The position numbers were made by a program, and so were the translations under genes. Shown here piece by piece: positions 36,218-47,990 of a stretch of 64,000 bases of DNA (positions within the stretch are counted from its first letter, which is position 1; every line of letters starts with the position of its first letter). Source of the stretch: Sipunculus nudus (lineage: Eukaryota > Annelida > Sipuncula > Golfingiida > Sipunculidae); NCBI GenBank assembly GCA_026874595.1, contig CM049318.1, positions 36,539,956-36,603,955 on the forward strand, given 5' to 3'. Below the pieces are notes generated by a model. The model did no database searches. It saw nothing but the letters and a program-made list of their open reading frames with translations, and was not told the origin of the DNA.

Positions 36218-37441
36218 ACAAGGGACCTATGGGTCACGAAGCTCAGCTGTTATATATGATAAAAAATATTATTTAGAAATGAGGCACATGCTGGTTTTGT
36301 GTGGTAATAAATATAAGCTGTATTATGAGTTGTTGTTGTTTAGCTTATGTATGATTTTGATAGTACCTTTGGAGACAGGGAAGAGGATTGATTTCATTTA
36401 TTTTATTAACAAATGGAGTACTATTGTCACACAGATTTTGACTTGGCCATATAACTTATAAGCAGAACATATAATATAAGAGTTTAACTATTTATTAAAA
36501 AAATTACAAATAATGAGAAAAATTAATTTTTATTAAAAATCATAAGAGAATCATATGATTTTTTAAAATGAAATATAACTGATATGATTATTAAAATAAT
36601 ATTAAAGAATATATTCATGAATGCATTCATGAATACATTTTGAAAGTATTTGCACGAGTATTCATATACTTTCATTTTTACCTGAATTCCCATTCTTTAT
36701 GCAAGAAATTTTATAATGGAGTACATAATCATATTCGTATTTAAATACAATTACAAAGTATTTGCACCATGTCTGGTATTTATTCAGTTTTCACCAAACA
36801 ATGATTTTGAGAATCCAGAATATACAAAATTCACACATTTAAATAATGATCATAAGTACCTGGTATTATGGCTTTTATTTATATTAAAAAATAACTGTAA
36901 AAAATTCATTTTGGACTAATTTCACATCAATGTACACACTAGACACAGTAGGAATCTAGATTAATATTATCAACTGCATCTTTGTCTATCATTAATTTCC
37001 TTCATATAATCCCTAATGATTAGTAATGAATAATATGATTTACTTCTTTATCATTAAAAATGAACTGAAAAATGCCATAGGTGACTGCATGGTGTTATTT
37101 GGAATATGTGACATTCTACCCATCGAAACAAGATTCTTATATCATCAGTAACTGCAAGTTAATTTCCTGTTATTATTAACTAACAAATTTCTTTTCTATT
37201 TTTCTTTAATTTGTTATTAAAAACCAAGAAAAATTTATTAATTTATTGTTTATTGTTATGTTGTTGGTTAAAACTACTAGATGAGTTGGGTTGGACACCT
37301 GGATCAACTGTGGCTGGCCATAAGCTGCCTGGATTCTCGCCTCAAGCGTGCATAATTTGATGAAAGGTCAACGAGGTCAACATACAGGTGACTCAAGAGG
37401 GGCTGGAGAGAGCCAAAGACTGACAGGGTCTCATAAAAAAC

Positions 37442-38720
37442 ATTAATAAAAGCTACAATATTTGGCCAATTTCTTTCAGCTTTCTAAATTAAAAGCTGAA
37501 ATCCTTATGTGTGCATGATATGAAAATTATATCAACAGTGCTCTCAGGAAACAAACGTGCCATGGTCACAGTTGGGCAAAATTTAAGGTACTAATTTTAT
37601 ATTTATACTAATAACTTATAAAATTTGAAAAATTCATAACTAATTTTGGGTATTCAATTGAATCTTGATTAAATAATGTTACATCCCTGACAATAAAATC
37701 TCTAGCTTCAGCAATGCCCTTGTTAAGGGAGTAAATAAATTTCTTGATTTTTTACAAAGTGCATTATGTTTGGGCCCATAACTTAAAAAATACACAATAC
37801 TGACATCATTTCTGGCATGTGCATAGCGAATGTATAGAAAAATATGTATATTATATATGATCAAAGTCAGATCAGTGGTTTTGATATTAGGCAGTCTTAA
37901 AGAGTAAAAATAAGTTTTTAATGGAAAAATGAAGTTTTTCATTGATATCTCGAAGGAATTAAGTCCTAGTGACCAAATTCTTGGCATGGTAGGGGATTTT
38001 GGAGAAATCTAACTGTATGCCAAATTTAAGGAACTTAGAGCTGTAGCTCAGGAGTTGAGCTCTAGCAAACTGCATAACACTAGCAATATGTGACATGGTG
38101 CTTGAAAACTTGAATAAAATCTACAGTTTTTGATCAACTGGTTTCAAATTTTTGGTGTTAACAGTTGAAATGCTGACAAAAACATGCTGTGAAAATTAAA
38201 TCCACAGCAGTTACAGCAAAAAACGTGCCATGGTCAAAGTTGGGCAAAATTTAAGGTACCAATTTTTTATTTTTGCTAATATTTTAAAAAATTTAAAAGA
38301 TTTTGATCTAATTTTGGGTATACAATTTAATTTTGATTAATAAAAGTAATATTACTGATAAAAAAAGTGCTTAGCTTTAACAAGTTTTGTGTTAAGTGAT
38401 AAAATTTCTTTCCTGATTATTTACAAAATGCATTATGGTTGGGCCCATAACTTTTTTAAATTATATAATACAGACCTAATTTCTGGCATGTACATAGGAA
38501 TTATATTGAGGATTATTTGTAGGAAATATGAGGAAAAACAGATGAGTAGTTTTGATATTAGGCAGTCCTGAAGTGTGAAAATAGGTTTTTAATAAAAAAT
38601 TGAGGTTTTTCCTTAATTTCTCAAAGGAATGAAGTCGCAAAGACCCAGTTTTCGGCTTGGTAGGAGATCTTGGGGACATCTAACATTATGCTGAATTTTG
38701 GATTCCTAGGTCTTACGGTT
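37442..38720 (+). repeat. Two diverged direct repeats, period about 668 bases
   Basis: Matching anchors are 'aacgtgccatggtca.agtt' (37554, 38223), 'attatg.ttgggcccataac' (37765, 38432), 'atttctggcatgt.cata' (37808, 38479) and 'ttttgatattaggcagtc' (37879, 38549). The units differ by many substitutions, so this internal duplication is old and was part of the element before insertion. Confidence 0.85.
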
Positions 38721-38735
38721 TCAAAACGTGCCTCA

Positions 38736-38776
38736 TCTACGGACGGACGGACGGACAGACGGACGGACGACGGACA
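38736..38776. repeat. (CGGA)n tract near the element end
   Basis: 'acggacggacggacgg' with a 'cagac' interruption, immediately followed by 'aatggaccacgactatag'. Similar CGGA/GTCCGTCC tracts occur at 47090-47105. Confidence 0.9.
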
Positions 38777-38820
38777 ATGGACCACGACTATAGCTCAGAT
38801 GACTGATAGTCAGCTGAGCT

Positions 38821-38943
38821 AATAAAAAACTTTGATACCATTTCTAGGTTTACAATGTCATGATGTTATATATCAAAACCTGGTTGAGAATTAATATATT
38901 CTGGTAACATAAAACCTTATTTTTAAAACCTTGTTAATATATT

Positions 38944-38990
<47 letters not shown>

Positions 38991-40205
38991 GGCGTCTCAA
39001 ATTTTATTAATCTTCCACGCGACGCAATTGCACACATATCTTGGGAGTGTTTCACGTATCAACCGGTTGCATGTCCTAAACTGTTTGATAACACCATTTT
39101 ATACACAATACTGTATTGGTGCCATATACAATAACATTGTTTATTTTAGTCCGTCTGTGCCTCTTGGGATACTTTTTTACCTGTGATGCCATATTTTTGG
39201 AGGGTTGTCACATCATGAGATATTCCATGTCTCACTTTATACAAGCACCTGTGGTTTAATGCCTTTCCATGAGCGCGACGCGTTTGCCGCGGGGCAGAAA
39301 TCGCTACATGCGCGATCTTCACCGCGCGACATTTCTTCTCTTTAAAATAATTCTGTATCAGCCAAAATATTGCCTTGAAACCGTTTGCTTACTCCTGTAA
39401 ACGAATGTTAAAAACAGTGGACCGGGCGCGATCGCAGGTGTCAATATAAACACAGTGCGTGCGGTCGTGTGTAGCGCGGAGCCACGACACATGTCAATCC
39501 GGAGATGTCTTGACTGACTAGGCCAAAAAAAAAAAACTTTCCCCGCTGGCTGAAACATCTCGTACTGCCCCTCTTAGTCGTACCTCCGGTCACGTGGGTT
39601 TGTTATGGTACACAGACACGCGGTGACTGTGTCTTAACCAACACGCACACAAAATTTTAAAAAAAGCCGTATGCAAGGAAATAAGACTGTATGCAGGGAT
39701 GATCCTGCTGGGAAACTTGTGTATAAAGCCATACTGAACTGATAGTGTGAAAGAATAGGCATAATATTGATCCTAATTATGTCCCTTTAAACCCATCTGC
39801 ATTATTTGTATAAAATCTGTGATTATTGGTTTACGCTGAGAACATATTAATTAATTATGGTTGATTTCTGCAAAGATATAAGATTTTTATAACGCTTCCG
39901 TAACGGATGTTTGATCTTTTTTATCAACGGGCTGTTAGTTAATACGGTTTACGTGCCCTATGTAACCGGAGATTTCAAACTCCACGCAGCGGCAAGATCT
40001 ATTGAAGCAAATGTTGGACTTTGATTGATAGATTTCCTGTGAGGAGAATGCACCTGCAAGGGCGCGATCAACTACTTCCGCATTCTCCGCAAGATTAATC
40101 TATGAATGCTATCATTTGCTTCAACAACTCCTGTCCCTGTATGGAGGTTGTAGCTGATGTTGGCAAGTGCCAACCTCCAAGTAGAGAAAGGATGAAAGCA
40201 TTTGA
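38821..40205 (+). repeat. Block B, copy 2, right part
   Basis: This continues the match to 11671-12715, including an (AT)n array (38946-38988), the CpG-rich block (39260-39515), the foldback element (about 39978-40150) and the small hairpin. About 39525-39840 has no match in copy 1. Confidence 0.85.
38946..38988. repeat. (AT)n microsatellite
   Basis: About 21 AT units, at the same place as the array at 11819-11850. Confidence 0.95.
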
Positions 40206-41360
40206 AACAAGCATACGAATATCAAATATCACTCATATAATGCGAATATCGAATATCACTAAAATCAGGGATATTCGATTTTCGCATGTGAATATCGAAT
40301 ATCACTTAATTCAGGGATATTCGATATTCGCATGCGAATATCACAAATCGCATTAATTAGTGATATTCGATATTCGCATGTGCATAGCACCAAAAATCAT
40401 ATAAATTAGTGACATCAGACTCATTGTGGACATCTTCTCTTGTCACGTGCCTGGGCTCTACAGGCACATCGCACTACACAAACATAACCCCGACAAACCA
40501 GCTTTTGTTTCTTTGTTTAACCCTCTGCATGTACTCACAACTAAGCCGTTCGGCAGGTATTTCGACATTTAAATTTCGCTCATTAACCCCACACCAATGA
40601 GCTACATTCGATATTCGCATTAAAATATCAATTACTACACAATCAGCGAGATTCGATATTCACCAGCGAAATTGGGGAAAACAATTGGCTCTCAGATTGT
40701 TCGACAACCTGTCAATCTGGCGACATTGTTCATAAATATTTTACTGCAATAATGCGCGATTACCATAATTATTTGCACGCCGGTAAAATACAGACAAGCG
40801 ACATTCACATGCAAATATCGAATATCACACAAATCAGCGACATTCGATTTTCACCAGTGAATATAACAAAGTTCTATTTAAATTCAATATTCGCATGCAG
40901 CATTTGGGCAAAACTGTCTGTACTCGGTTCAACAACCTGATCAATGGGCAGTGATGGGCAATAACCATAGATATCCGAACGCCAATACTACTCAGACATT
41001 CGATATTCGCATGCTAATATCTTTAAAAAAATCACATAAATTAGCGACATTCGAAATTCACCTGCGGAATACGGGAAATCTATCAGTGCTTGGCCATCTG
41101 CATGCATATATCGAATATCCCTGATTTGTGTGATATTCGATATTCGCATGCGAAGGTCGCTTGTCTGCGTGATATTGGCGTTCAAATATCTAAAGTCATA
41201 TCCTAAGATCGAATATCGAATATTCCTGATTTGAGCTATGTTCGATATTCGCATATCGAATATCGAATATCCCTGATTTGAGTGATATTCGATATTCGCA
41301 TGATATGAGTGATATCAATATTCGCATGCGAATATCGAATATCCCTAATTTGAATGATTT
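40206..41360. repeat. Array of short palindromic repeats ('gcgaatatcgaatatc' family)
   Basis: The word 'gcgaatatcgaatatc' and its reverse complement 'gatattcgatattcgc' alternate at least a dozen times. Joined back to back they give palindromes such as 'tattcgcatgcgaata' (about 40327, 41315). A short spacer of the type 'cctgatttgagt' or 'ctaaaatcaggg' sits between arms. Denser parts (40206-40400 and 41100-41360) are separated by diverged units. It replaces single-copy sequence at this point of block B/C copy 1. It is not CRISPR: repeats are palindromic, spacers are themselves repeated, and this is animal DNA. Confidence 0.85.
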
Positions 41361-41460
41361 AATTTCTAATATTAGTCCAACTTCAGTCCCGTTCGAGATT
41401 TCTGCAATTTCTGATCATATTCTTTCAGATTGGTTGTCCCGATGGCGAGAGCCAAAGTTT

Positions 41461-42980
41461 CAAGTAGTTACGGCAACAGCAGTTTCAGCTGTCAAGCCTT
41501 CATGGCGGACAGAAGACAAACTTTCCGAGTAAAACCAGCCTCGTTATTATTGAATGCTGCATGAATACAAGTAAGCCAACCCTAAATGTAATATTTTTCC
41601 AACAGAATAAGGTCTTTAAGTCTTACCTTTGGAAAATGACAGTTCAACAAGCAGATGAAAATGTAAAAGTACCGTTAAAATGGCTAATAATAGATTGATC
41701 CTAACCCCATATCTTGCACTGTCACCTCAATGTCCTCAGTTAATTAATAATCGACGTTGGGCTGGCAGACGGCAACTACCTGGGCCGACGAACCCATTGG
41801 ACCTTACGATCATATTTGATCTCTATTAGCCAACACCCAAGAAACTTATTCCGCATCAACAAGCACGTAATTCGATTATATATAGAAGATTCCAATTCTT
41901 AGCAGCGCCCCTTTGAGTCCTTCTGATGAAAGCTTTACATATATACGCAAGTTAACATTAAAGCCAAAAGAGATTTTCTCATTTCAAAGTATTGTCTGAC
42001 GTTCTTTACATAAGAAACTTGTTATAGTCCCTTTTGGATCACTCCCTATTAGAAACTCTATAATTACGCTTCACATAAGACGTAACCTTATCATTTTCAA
42101 GGATTTTCTTGTACCTTATTGGATTTCCTATGCTAAAATAAAACTAAATTTGATTTCTACATTTTCAAACATTTTATACTGCAGTATGTAATTCCTAGTC
42201 GGTCTAGGGTCCCCTTGGCCCCTTTGGGTGTACCGACTGATCCTCCTCTCACAGGGTCTACCCTTTCACATACAACATCGAGAGACAACAGAGCGTTCAG
42301 ATGATCACACTGCCGAAGTTAGTAGGTTTCGGCCTCTGATTTTCCTTCATACACAATGGCCTGCATGTGACGTTTCATCGTAGCTACCCATCAATTTCTG
42401 CACTTAAGATGGTTCGGCCCGCTTGTTGCCTTTATTCAAATTTTACAGTTTATCAAGGAACAATTGAGATTTGCGTCGTTTCCTTTGTTATATACGCAAT
42501 ATTTAGTTTTTGTGACGTTGACGGTATGAATACCAATGACTTGGTCAGGTATTATGGTCGTTTATGGTCGGGTTTCAGGTATCTTACTGGAGAATAATCG
42601 CGTATGTGTCGATAGTCCGAAAATATATACATATACAGAAATGATATGTTGCCATATAGTACATGTAGTCCCATACAGACGTCAAAGGCCACATAGGCCA
42701 GCGATCATATATTACTTTGACATTAATACATCTGTCACAAGGATATCTGCGTTTGATCACTAATTAACTTGAGATGGGGTTGCTCTTTAACACGTATCAG
42801 TTGCGTACTAAGGTAATTAGACTGGGCTTTCACGCTTCGACGGTCAACTCTTAGTAATTAAAATTCAGTAATCACTTGCACCTCGTTATTTAACGACGGA
42901 CCCAGGTGTAGGCTTGTAAGGGAGAAATTAAAAGGCCTGTGGTAAAACCGTCAGCCGTGGAGAAGTTTACTGAATGAAAA
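41461..42980 (+). repeat. Block C, copy 3
   Basis: This is the longest and most complete copy. It matches 14500-15637 (including the middle part missing at 32258-33290) and then continues like 32865-33290. It starts after the palindrome array at 'tagttacggcaacagcagtt'. The small open frames are not kept intact between copies. Confidence 0.85.
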
Positions 42981-42995
42981 AGGGTCCATGTCACC

Positions 42996-43099
42996 TGGAC
43001 GCTGTTCAGATGGACGCTATAAAAATGGACGCCGACAGCTGGACGCTATGAACATGGACGCTGATCAGCTGGACGCTATCCATTTAGACGCTATCCCAA
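42996..43099. repeat. 15-base minisatellite, about seven units of 'tggacgct.......'
   Basis: 'tggacgc' recurs at 42996, 43011, 43026, 43040, 43055, 43070 and (as 'tagacgct') 43085, so the spacing is 15 with one 14-base unit. Because 15 is a multiple of three, parts read as repeated five-residue units (L/M-D-A-x-x), but the 14-base unit shifts the frame and stops lie on both sides. Confidence 0.85.
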
Positions 43100-43740
43100 C
43101 ACTATGAGAATCATACAGGGATATCATACAAAATAAAGCAACATTAATCTACCAACTCAACCCATTGTTGTTAGTTCGTAATATTATGCACTATTGTCAA
43201 ATTTGGAACCATATGTATCGGCCCATATCGACCGTTTGTGATGACGTACAATTAATGGGCGACCGAATAGGAAAATGAAATTGAACTGTCTCAGTAAAGA
43301 TTTTTTCTGTATATGTGTGTTTTGTGTATTTTTTTACCCAAGAAACGTGCATCACGCAATGATTTATAATTTCCAAGGGCGATTGGTCTGAACTGCATAC
43401 ACATAGGCAACCAGTCCGATCAATGATCCGTACCGCATTTTCAAGCTTAATATTTATGAAAATAAGAACAATTTCGTAGGAGATAGAACTACTTAATATA
43501 GGTAACTATCATTGCTTGTTTCATCGTTACAACAATCTTAATGCTTGGTAGAAATAGGTCTACGAAGCTTTCCAGCGGCATGACGTTGTATAGAGGTTTA
43601 AGGTATAGGGAAACACGATATGACGAGAATAAACACACTTGTGTATATACATTGTATATTGTTATGTGATTTTATCAAGATACGAGTCCGGGGTACAATG
43701 TCAGTTAGAGATTGGTCACCCGATTTATCAATTAGGTAAC
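43100..43740. other. Single-copy DNA, no gene seen
   Basis: AT-rich sequence without recognised repeats or coding motifs. Confidence 0.5.
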
Positions 43741-43749
43741 GGGAGAGAT

Positions 43750-43861
43750 TACGGTCTTAATGAGCGGGGTCTGAATGGGTTGCTTTTGAGCGTGGTTCTA
43801 ATGCGCGCGGTCTGGATGGCGCGTGACCTAATTAGGTCTTGATGGGCGTGGGCCGTCTGGC
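43750..43861. repeat. Degenerate short tandem repeat around 'ggtct.aatggg'
   Basis: Words such as 'cggtcttaatgagcg', 'ggtctgaatggg', 'ggttctaatgcgcg', 'ggtctggatggcgcg' and 'ggtcttgatgggcg' recur at roughly 17-35 base spacing. The frames on both strands through here are low-complexity and not called as genes. Confidence 0.6.
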
Positions 43862-44165
43862 CGTGTTGCACTATGTGAATGGAGAGGAACGCTAGTATCT
43901 TTGATATTCCTTCACTTATATCAATAAACATTTCTGAAAATAACAAAGGAGTATGATTGTTCGTGTACGACCATGTAAATAGAGATTAGCGTCGGTATTT
44001 TTTACGAACCGTCGGTGATATCGTTTAACAATCATGGGAAACAACAAAGCAGTACCGGTCGTCGTGCCTGTCCATGTGAATTTAGAAAAGCGTCGGTATT
44101 TTTAAAAAAACTTGTAGTCATATCTTTACCAAATCGTGAAAAAAACAAAACAGTAGTTTTTAAGG
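43862..44165 (+). repeat. 100-base tandem repeat, three units
   Basis: 'catgt.aat' starts near 43872, 43972 and 44072. It is followed each time by 'agcgtcggtatttt'-type sequence (diverged in unit 1) and a 'gaaa..aacaaa..agta' end. Identity is higher between units 2 and 3. Confidence 0.8.
43911..43956. repeat. Left arm of a 46-bp perfect inverted repeat
   Basis: The arm begins 'ttcacttatatcaataaaca' and ends 'aacaaaggagtatga'. It is inverted without a mismatch at 44596-44641. It lies inside unit 1 of the 100-base tandem repeat. Confidence 0.95.
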
Positions 44166-44535
44166 TGCTACGTACTTAACACTGGATACGATCGGCCATT
44201 GACTTACGGCCAACCGCTTGGCATGACCCGCATGACGGGTGACCTACTTTCCATCAAAAGGAATGCCCGGGAAGATTGCCGCAAAATCATATTATTTTAA
44301 ATAATGCCCCCCGCCCCTTCAGATATTAAGGAACCCTGTATATTTTCCTCATTCTGTCATTTGCCTTTACCGTCAACTTCACTGTGCACTGAACCGTTAA
44401 TGTTATTACAGCACTAATCACATAAACGGGTTTACAAAGATGACAAGGGTCCTTTGATCACAAACCATGAGAGCCGCAAACGTTTCTCTATTTTTAGGTA
44501 TTATGTTATTGTATCAAAGATTATACATATAATAT

Positions 44536-44560
44536 AATATTTATATATATATATAATATA

Positions 44561-44592
<32 letters not shown>
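44536..44592. repeat. (AT)n array
   Basis: A mixture of 'ataatat' and uninterrupted AT runs, directly before the right arm of the 46-bp inverted repeat. Confidence 0.9.
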
Positions 44593-44595
44593 CAG

Positions 44596-44641
44596 TCATA
44601 CTCCTTTGTTATTTTCAGAAATGTTTATTGATATAAGTGAA
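44596..44641. repeat. Right arm of a 46-bp perfect inverted repeat
   Basis: This is the reverse complement of 43911-43956. The arms and interior span 731 bases, so they could be the ends of a MITE-like element or a folded-back copy of tandem unit 1. Confidence 0.95.
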
Positions 44642-44750
44642 TATTGTATTGCTTTTATCGTAAAACCATTTTTCAAATATTTAACAAGTCATGGCACCAA
44701 AACTGAATTGACTTGAACTCAATTGCATTAATCATACATGCATACACACA

Positions 44751-44752
<2 letters not shown>

Positions 44753-44833
<81 letters not shown>
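44753..44833. repeat. (AT)n microsatellite
   Basis: About 40 AT units with one 'ttt' break, preceded by sequence shared with 33420-33490. Confidence 0.95.
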
Positions 44834-44838
<5 letters not shown>

Positions 44839-45404
44839 CTGTTCAGGTGGTTGCTCTCCCACTGCTGGCTCGTGGAGTCCATTGGATGATAGGAAAGTTC
44901 TACTTTATCCTGGTCTAATGGGCTTTACGACCTTCAGCTGGGAGACCTGCACCACTTGGTATAAGTATAGTACATTTGCCTTTTATATTCCTTTTTATAT
45001 TGTAAATTTGCCTTTTGAATTGTATATTACATAGTATATGTGTATTGTATATTTATATCATATGTGTATACTACTGAAATGTTACTGTACCCAGGACCCT
45101 ACTAAATATCAGATTACTTGCTAATAGGTTTCCTGATAAATATCTTTGTATTAATTATAAACATTAAAACCACGATAAACCTCTGTGCCCTGTTATGTTC
45201 CAGTATCGCACGTGTACCCCGCCCAATAGGATCAGTGTCAGTCATTCAATGTTCCCCCCAATACCCACAAAGCATAATCTCGTAAAGTCTCGGCTTTTCA
45301 AACTACGCCGTTAGCTTCATTCGAACAACATTCACCTGATGATCGGGTCGCATCCCGTGAAACAGACTGTAGTGAATTTACAGTGTTGTTGTTTTTCTTC
45401 AGAG

Positions 45405-45466
<62 letters not shown>

Positions 45467-47040
45467 AATAAAAATAATCAGGGAAAGGATGAAAGGATCC
45501 TTGAATTCATGATATTATTATTTCTTTTATGTATCATATTTACATACACAGCAGATTATATATAAACACGGGGGACAAAATCTAGCTGTGAACCCCGGCA
45601 CACGCGTGCCTCGTAGATGGTAATGACATGGGGATTCCCCAAAGAAATGCATTATGGTCATGCGTTGTTAAAACAAGATTTAAGATGGATTAAAACAGAA
45701 AAACAATAGCAATTTCCTTAAATCCTATATAATCTTTATCGATATTTCTTATATATAACTTAAATGCAAAAGAAGTATCTAAAAATATTCGTTTAAAAAA
45801 ACTCTTGCGATGGGGCTCAATGGTAGCAATGTTTATTCACGCCGAACGGTCACTAAGCCACACTGTGCACATTCCGACTCACAATAGTTGAAACGACATC
45901 TGGCGGAAGGTTGTCATGAACCATTAAAAAAGTGAAAATACACAAATAATTTTTCTCGGTGGGACGAAATTTTACATTTTATTTCTACCCCACATAGATT
46001 AGAATAATTTCATATGTTTATTTAACGAATAGTATAGGCTTTTTGGAAACTTCGAGCGTGTTTACCATTAGATAGCTATAAAGACTGGCGCCGCGTAGCG
46101 GCCGTTAAAGAAGACATTTCACGTGGCATGCTTGCAAAAATTATAATAATATAAACGATGTAAAGGTCCTATTGGTCAAAATTTTGAAAAGAATTATCTA
46201 TGAACTGAAGTATATTCATTGATAAAAATGGTCAATACGGAGGGAAATTGACCGATGCGTGAGTCAAAGGTATTTTCTTTGGTAGCGATCAAGCACGTTA
46301 CCAGTTACCACGTGACACTTGGGCAATTAAATTGGACGCAGAGGGTTTTAAATGACGCAGGCGGTGCCTAAAACATATAATTAATTTGTGTTGGTCTAAT
46401 AACGATATTTTCTGTAAGGCCTTGTCACAAGTTGACATGAGTAGGTATTTTTTGTTTTGATTTTTCTTTGTTTCCCCCAGTTTGCACTCGGATTCCAAGG
46501 ACATTTGTACTTGTTTCTTTGTTCTTGTTCCTCGCCATTCATTAGCCTTTGTGACTGCTTTTAATAGTGTTCTGGGCAAATGTTCCCAGCAGTGGTCCCT
46601 CAGCTGTAGTTAGTGATCAAGATCACGATCAGTGAACCATAGAGAGCTACTTTAAAAGGAGTCCTTCTAGAAGTTGTTCTTTTTTTTTTCTTAAAAAGAA
46701 TTTTCAAACTTTAGAGGAACAGGCTACAAAAGTTTCCTTCCCATGTTATCTTTAAGAGCCAGAGAGAGGTATTATGGGCCATGAGGAGTTCAGTCAGTTG
46801 GCAGCAGACCCTTGAGGGGGCAACATACAGTTGACCATTGGTCTGGGCCTGAGAGCCGTTACTGAAGAACAGCACAGGGCGAAATTATTCCCAGAATTTA
46901 GCCACGTCAGACTAGTAATAGACTGTTGTGCTGTTTCTGAGCCTAAAACAAAATCTAAAGGACAATACATAAGGCCATAGAGCCGGGTTTATTAGTCCCA
47001 TGATTTAGTCAACTATGAAGACTGAACTAATTTTGTTTTT
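44834..47040. other. Single-copy non-coding DNA, no gene seen
   Basis: An (AT)n array lies at 45406-45464. The open frames of 60-93 codons are either AT-array translations or lack motifs; the one at 46298-46579 (minus) is basic and unrecognised. Confidence 0.5.
45406..45464. repeat. (AT)n microsatellite
   Basis: About 29 uninterrupted AT units. Confidence 0.95.
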
Positions 47041-47089
47041 ATTAGGACCCCGCTTGACAAGCGGTGCCTTATAGTGATCACCGTGTCAG

Positions 47090-47990
47090 TCCGTCCTTCC
47101 GTCAGTGACACTTTCTTTCGTGCGCGAAAACTCAACGACAACCTAATGCAGCTTTCCCAAATTCACAGGGATGTTGGATCATATGAGGGCTCCAGACCTA
47201 TTGAATAACAGACCTGTCGGAATTCCAATATGGCCGCCACAGCCCGATCGCTGATTTTCTTTCGCGCGCGATAATTCAACAAGAACACACTGCAGCTTTC
47301 CAAATTCACAGGAATGATTGGTACCTAGGGCTCTAGACCTTTGAATTACGGACCTATCGGAATTCCAATATGGCCGCCACAGCCTGATCGCTGATTTTCT
47401 TTTGCGCGCGATAACTCAACAAGAACACACTGCAGCTTTCCCAAATTCACAGGAATGATTGATATCTGTGAGGGCTCTAGACCTTTGAATTACGGACCTG
47501 TCGGAATTCCAATATGGCCGCCACAGCCTGATCCCTGATTTTCTTTTGCGCGCGAAAACTCAACAACACACTTCAGCTTTCCCAAATTGACAGGGATGGT
47601 TGGTACCTATGAGGGCCCCAGACCTGTTAAATTATAGACATGTTGGAATTCCAATATGGCCGCCACAGCCCGATCCTTGATTTTCTTTCGCGCACGATAA
47701 CTCAACAAGAACACACTGCAGCTTTCCCAAATTCACAGGGATGATTGGTACCTATGAGGGCTCCAGACCTATCGAATAACAGACCTGTCGGAATTCCAAT
47801 ATAGCTGCCACAGCCTGATCCCTATTTTCTTTTGCGCGTGATAACTCAACAACAACCTACTGCATCTTTCCCAATTTCAAAGGGATCGTTTGGTGACTGT
47901 GAGGGCCCAAGACCTATTGAATTACAGACTTGCTCAAAATCAAATATTGCCAACAGACTACATTCGGTGATTTTTTATTGCACACATTAT
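47090..47990 (+). repeat. 143-base tandem repeat, six units
   Basis: The anchor 'ggaattccaatatggccgcc' recurs at 47219, 47359, 47503, 47645, 47790 (as 'atagctgcc') and, decayed, near 47936. Spacing is 140-146 bases. Each unit also has 'ttttctttcgcgcgcgataa', 'ctcaacaa..acac', 'gcagctttcccaaattcaca' and a 'gagggctc.agacct' part. A 'gtcagtccgtccttccgtca' leader precedes the first unit. No continuous reading frame crosses the units. Confidence 0.9.

Larger units (their letters stand above)
36218..38820. mobile_element. 2.6 kb inserted element with internal tandem repeat and CGGA tract
   Basis: Block B is interrupted here. The empty site in copy 1 reads 'attagaataaaagactttg' (about 11662-11680). 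The element begins 'gggacctatgggtcacgaag' followed by 'ctcagctg'. It ends 'gactatagctcagatgactg' and then 'cagctgagctaataa', so the two ends carry inverted 'agctcagctg' words. It is AT-rich, has no recognisable protein, and contains two related direct units of about 668 bases (37442-38109, 38110-38720). It is probably non-autonomous. Confidence 0.7.

Noticed and set aside
40206-41360. CRISPR-like array
   Set aside because: Repeats are palindromes alternating with their reverse complement, spacers are repetitive too, and the DNA is from an animal nucleus; no cas-like gene is present.
42996-43099. Pentapeptide-repeat protein
   Set aside because: Five-residue periodicity exists, but the order L-D-A-x-x does not fit the A(D/N)LxX consensus; one 14-base unit shifts the frame and stops flank the array.
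44738-45034. 98-codon frame containing a long Tyr/Ile run
   Set aside because: It is mostly a translation of an (AT)n array, as are similar frames at 8597-9016, 9916-10140, 45383-45565 and 59299-59754.
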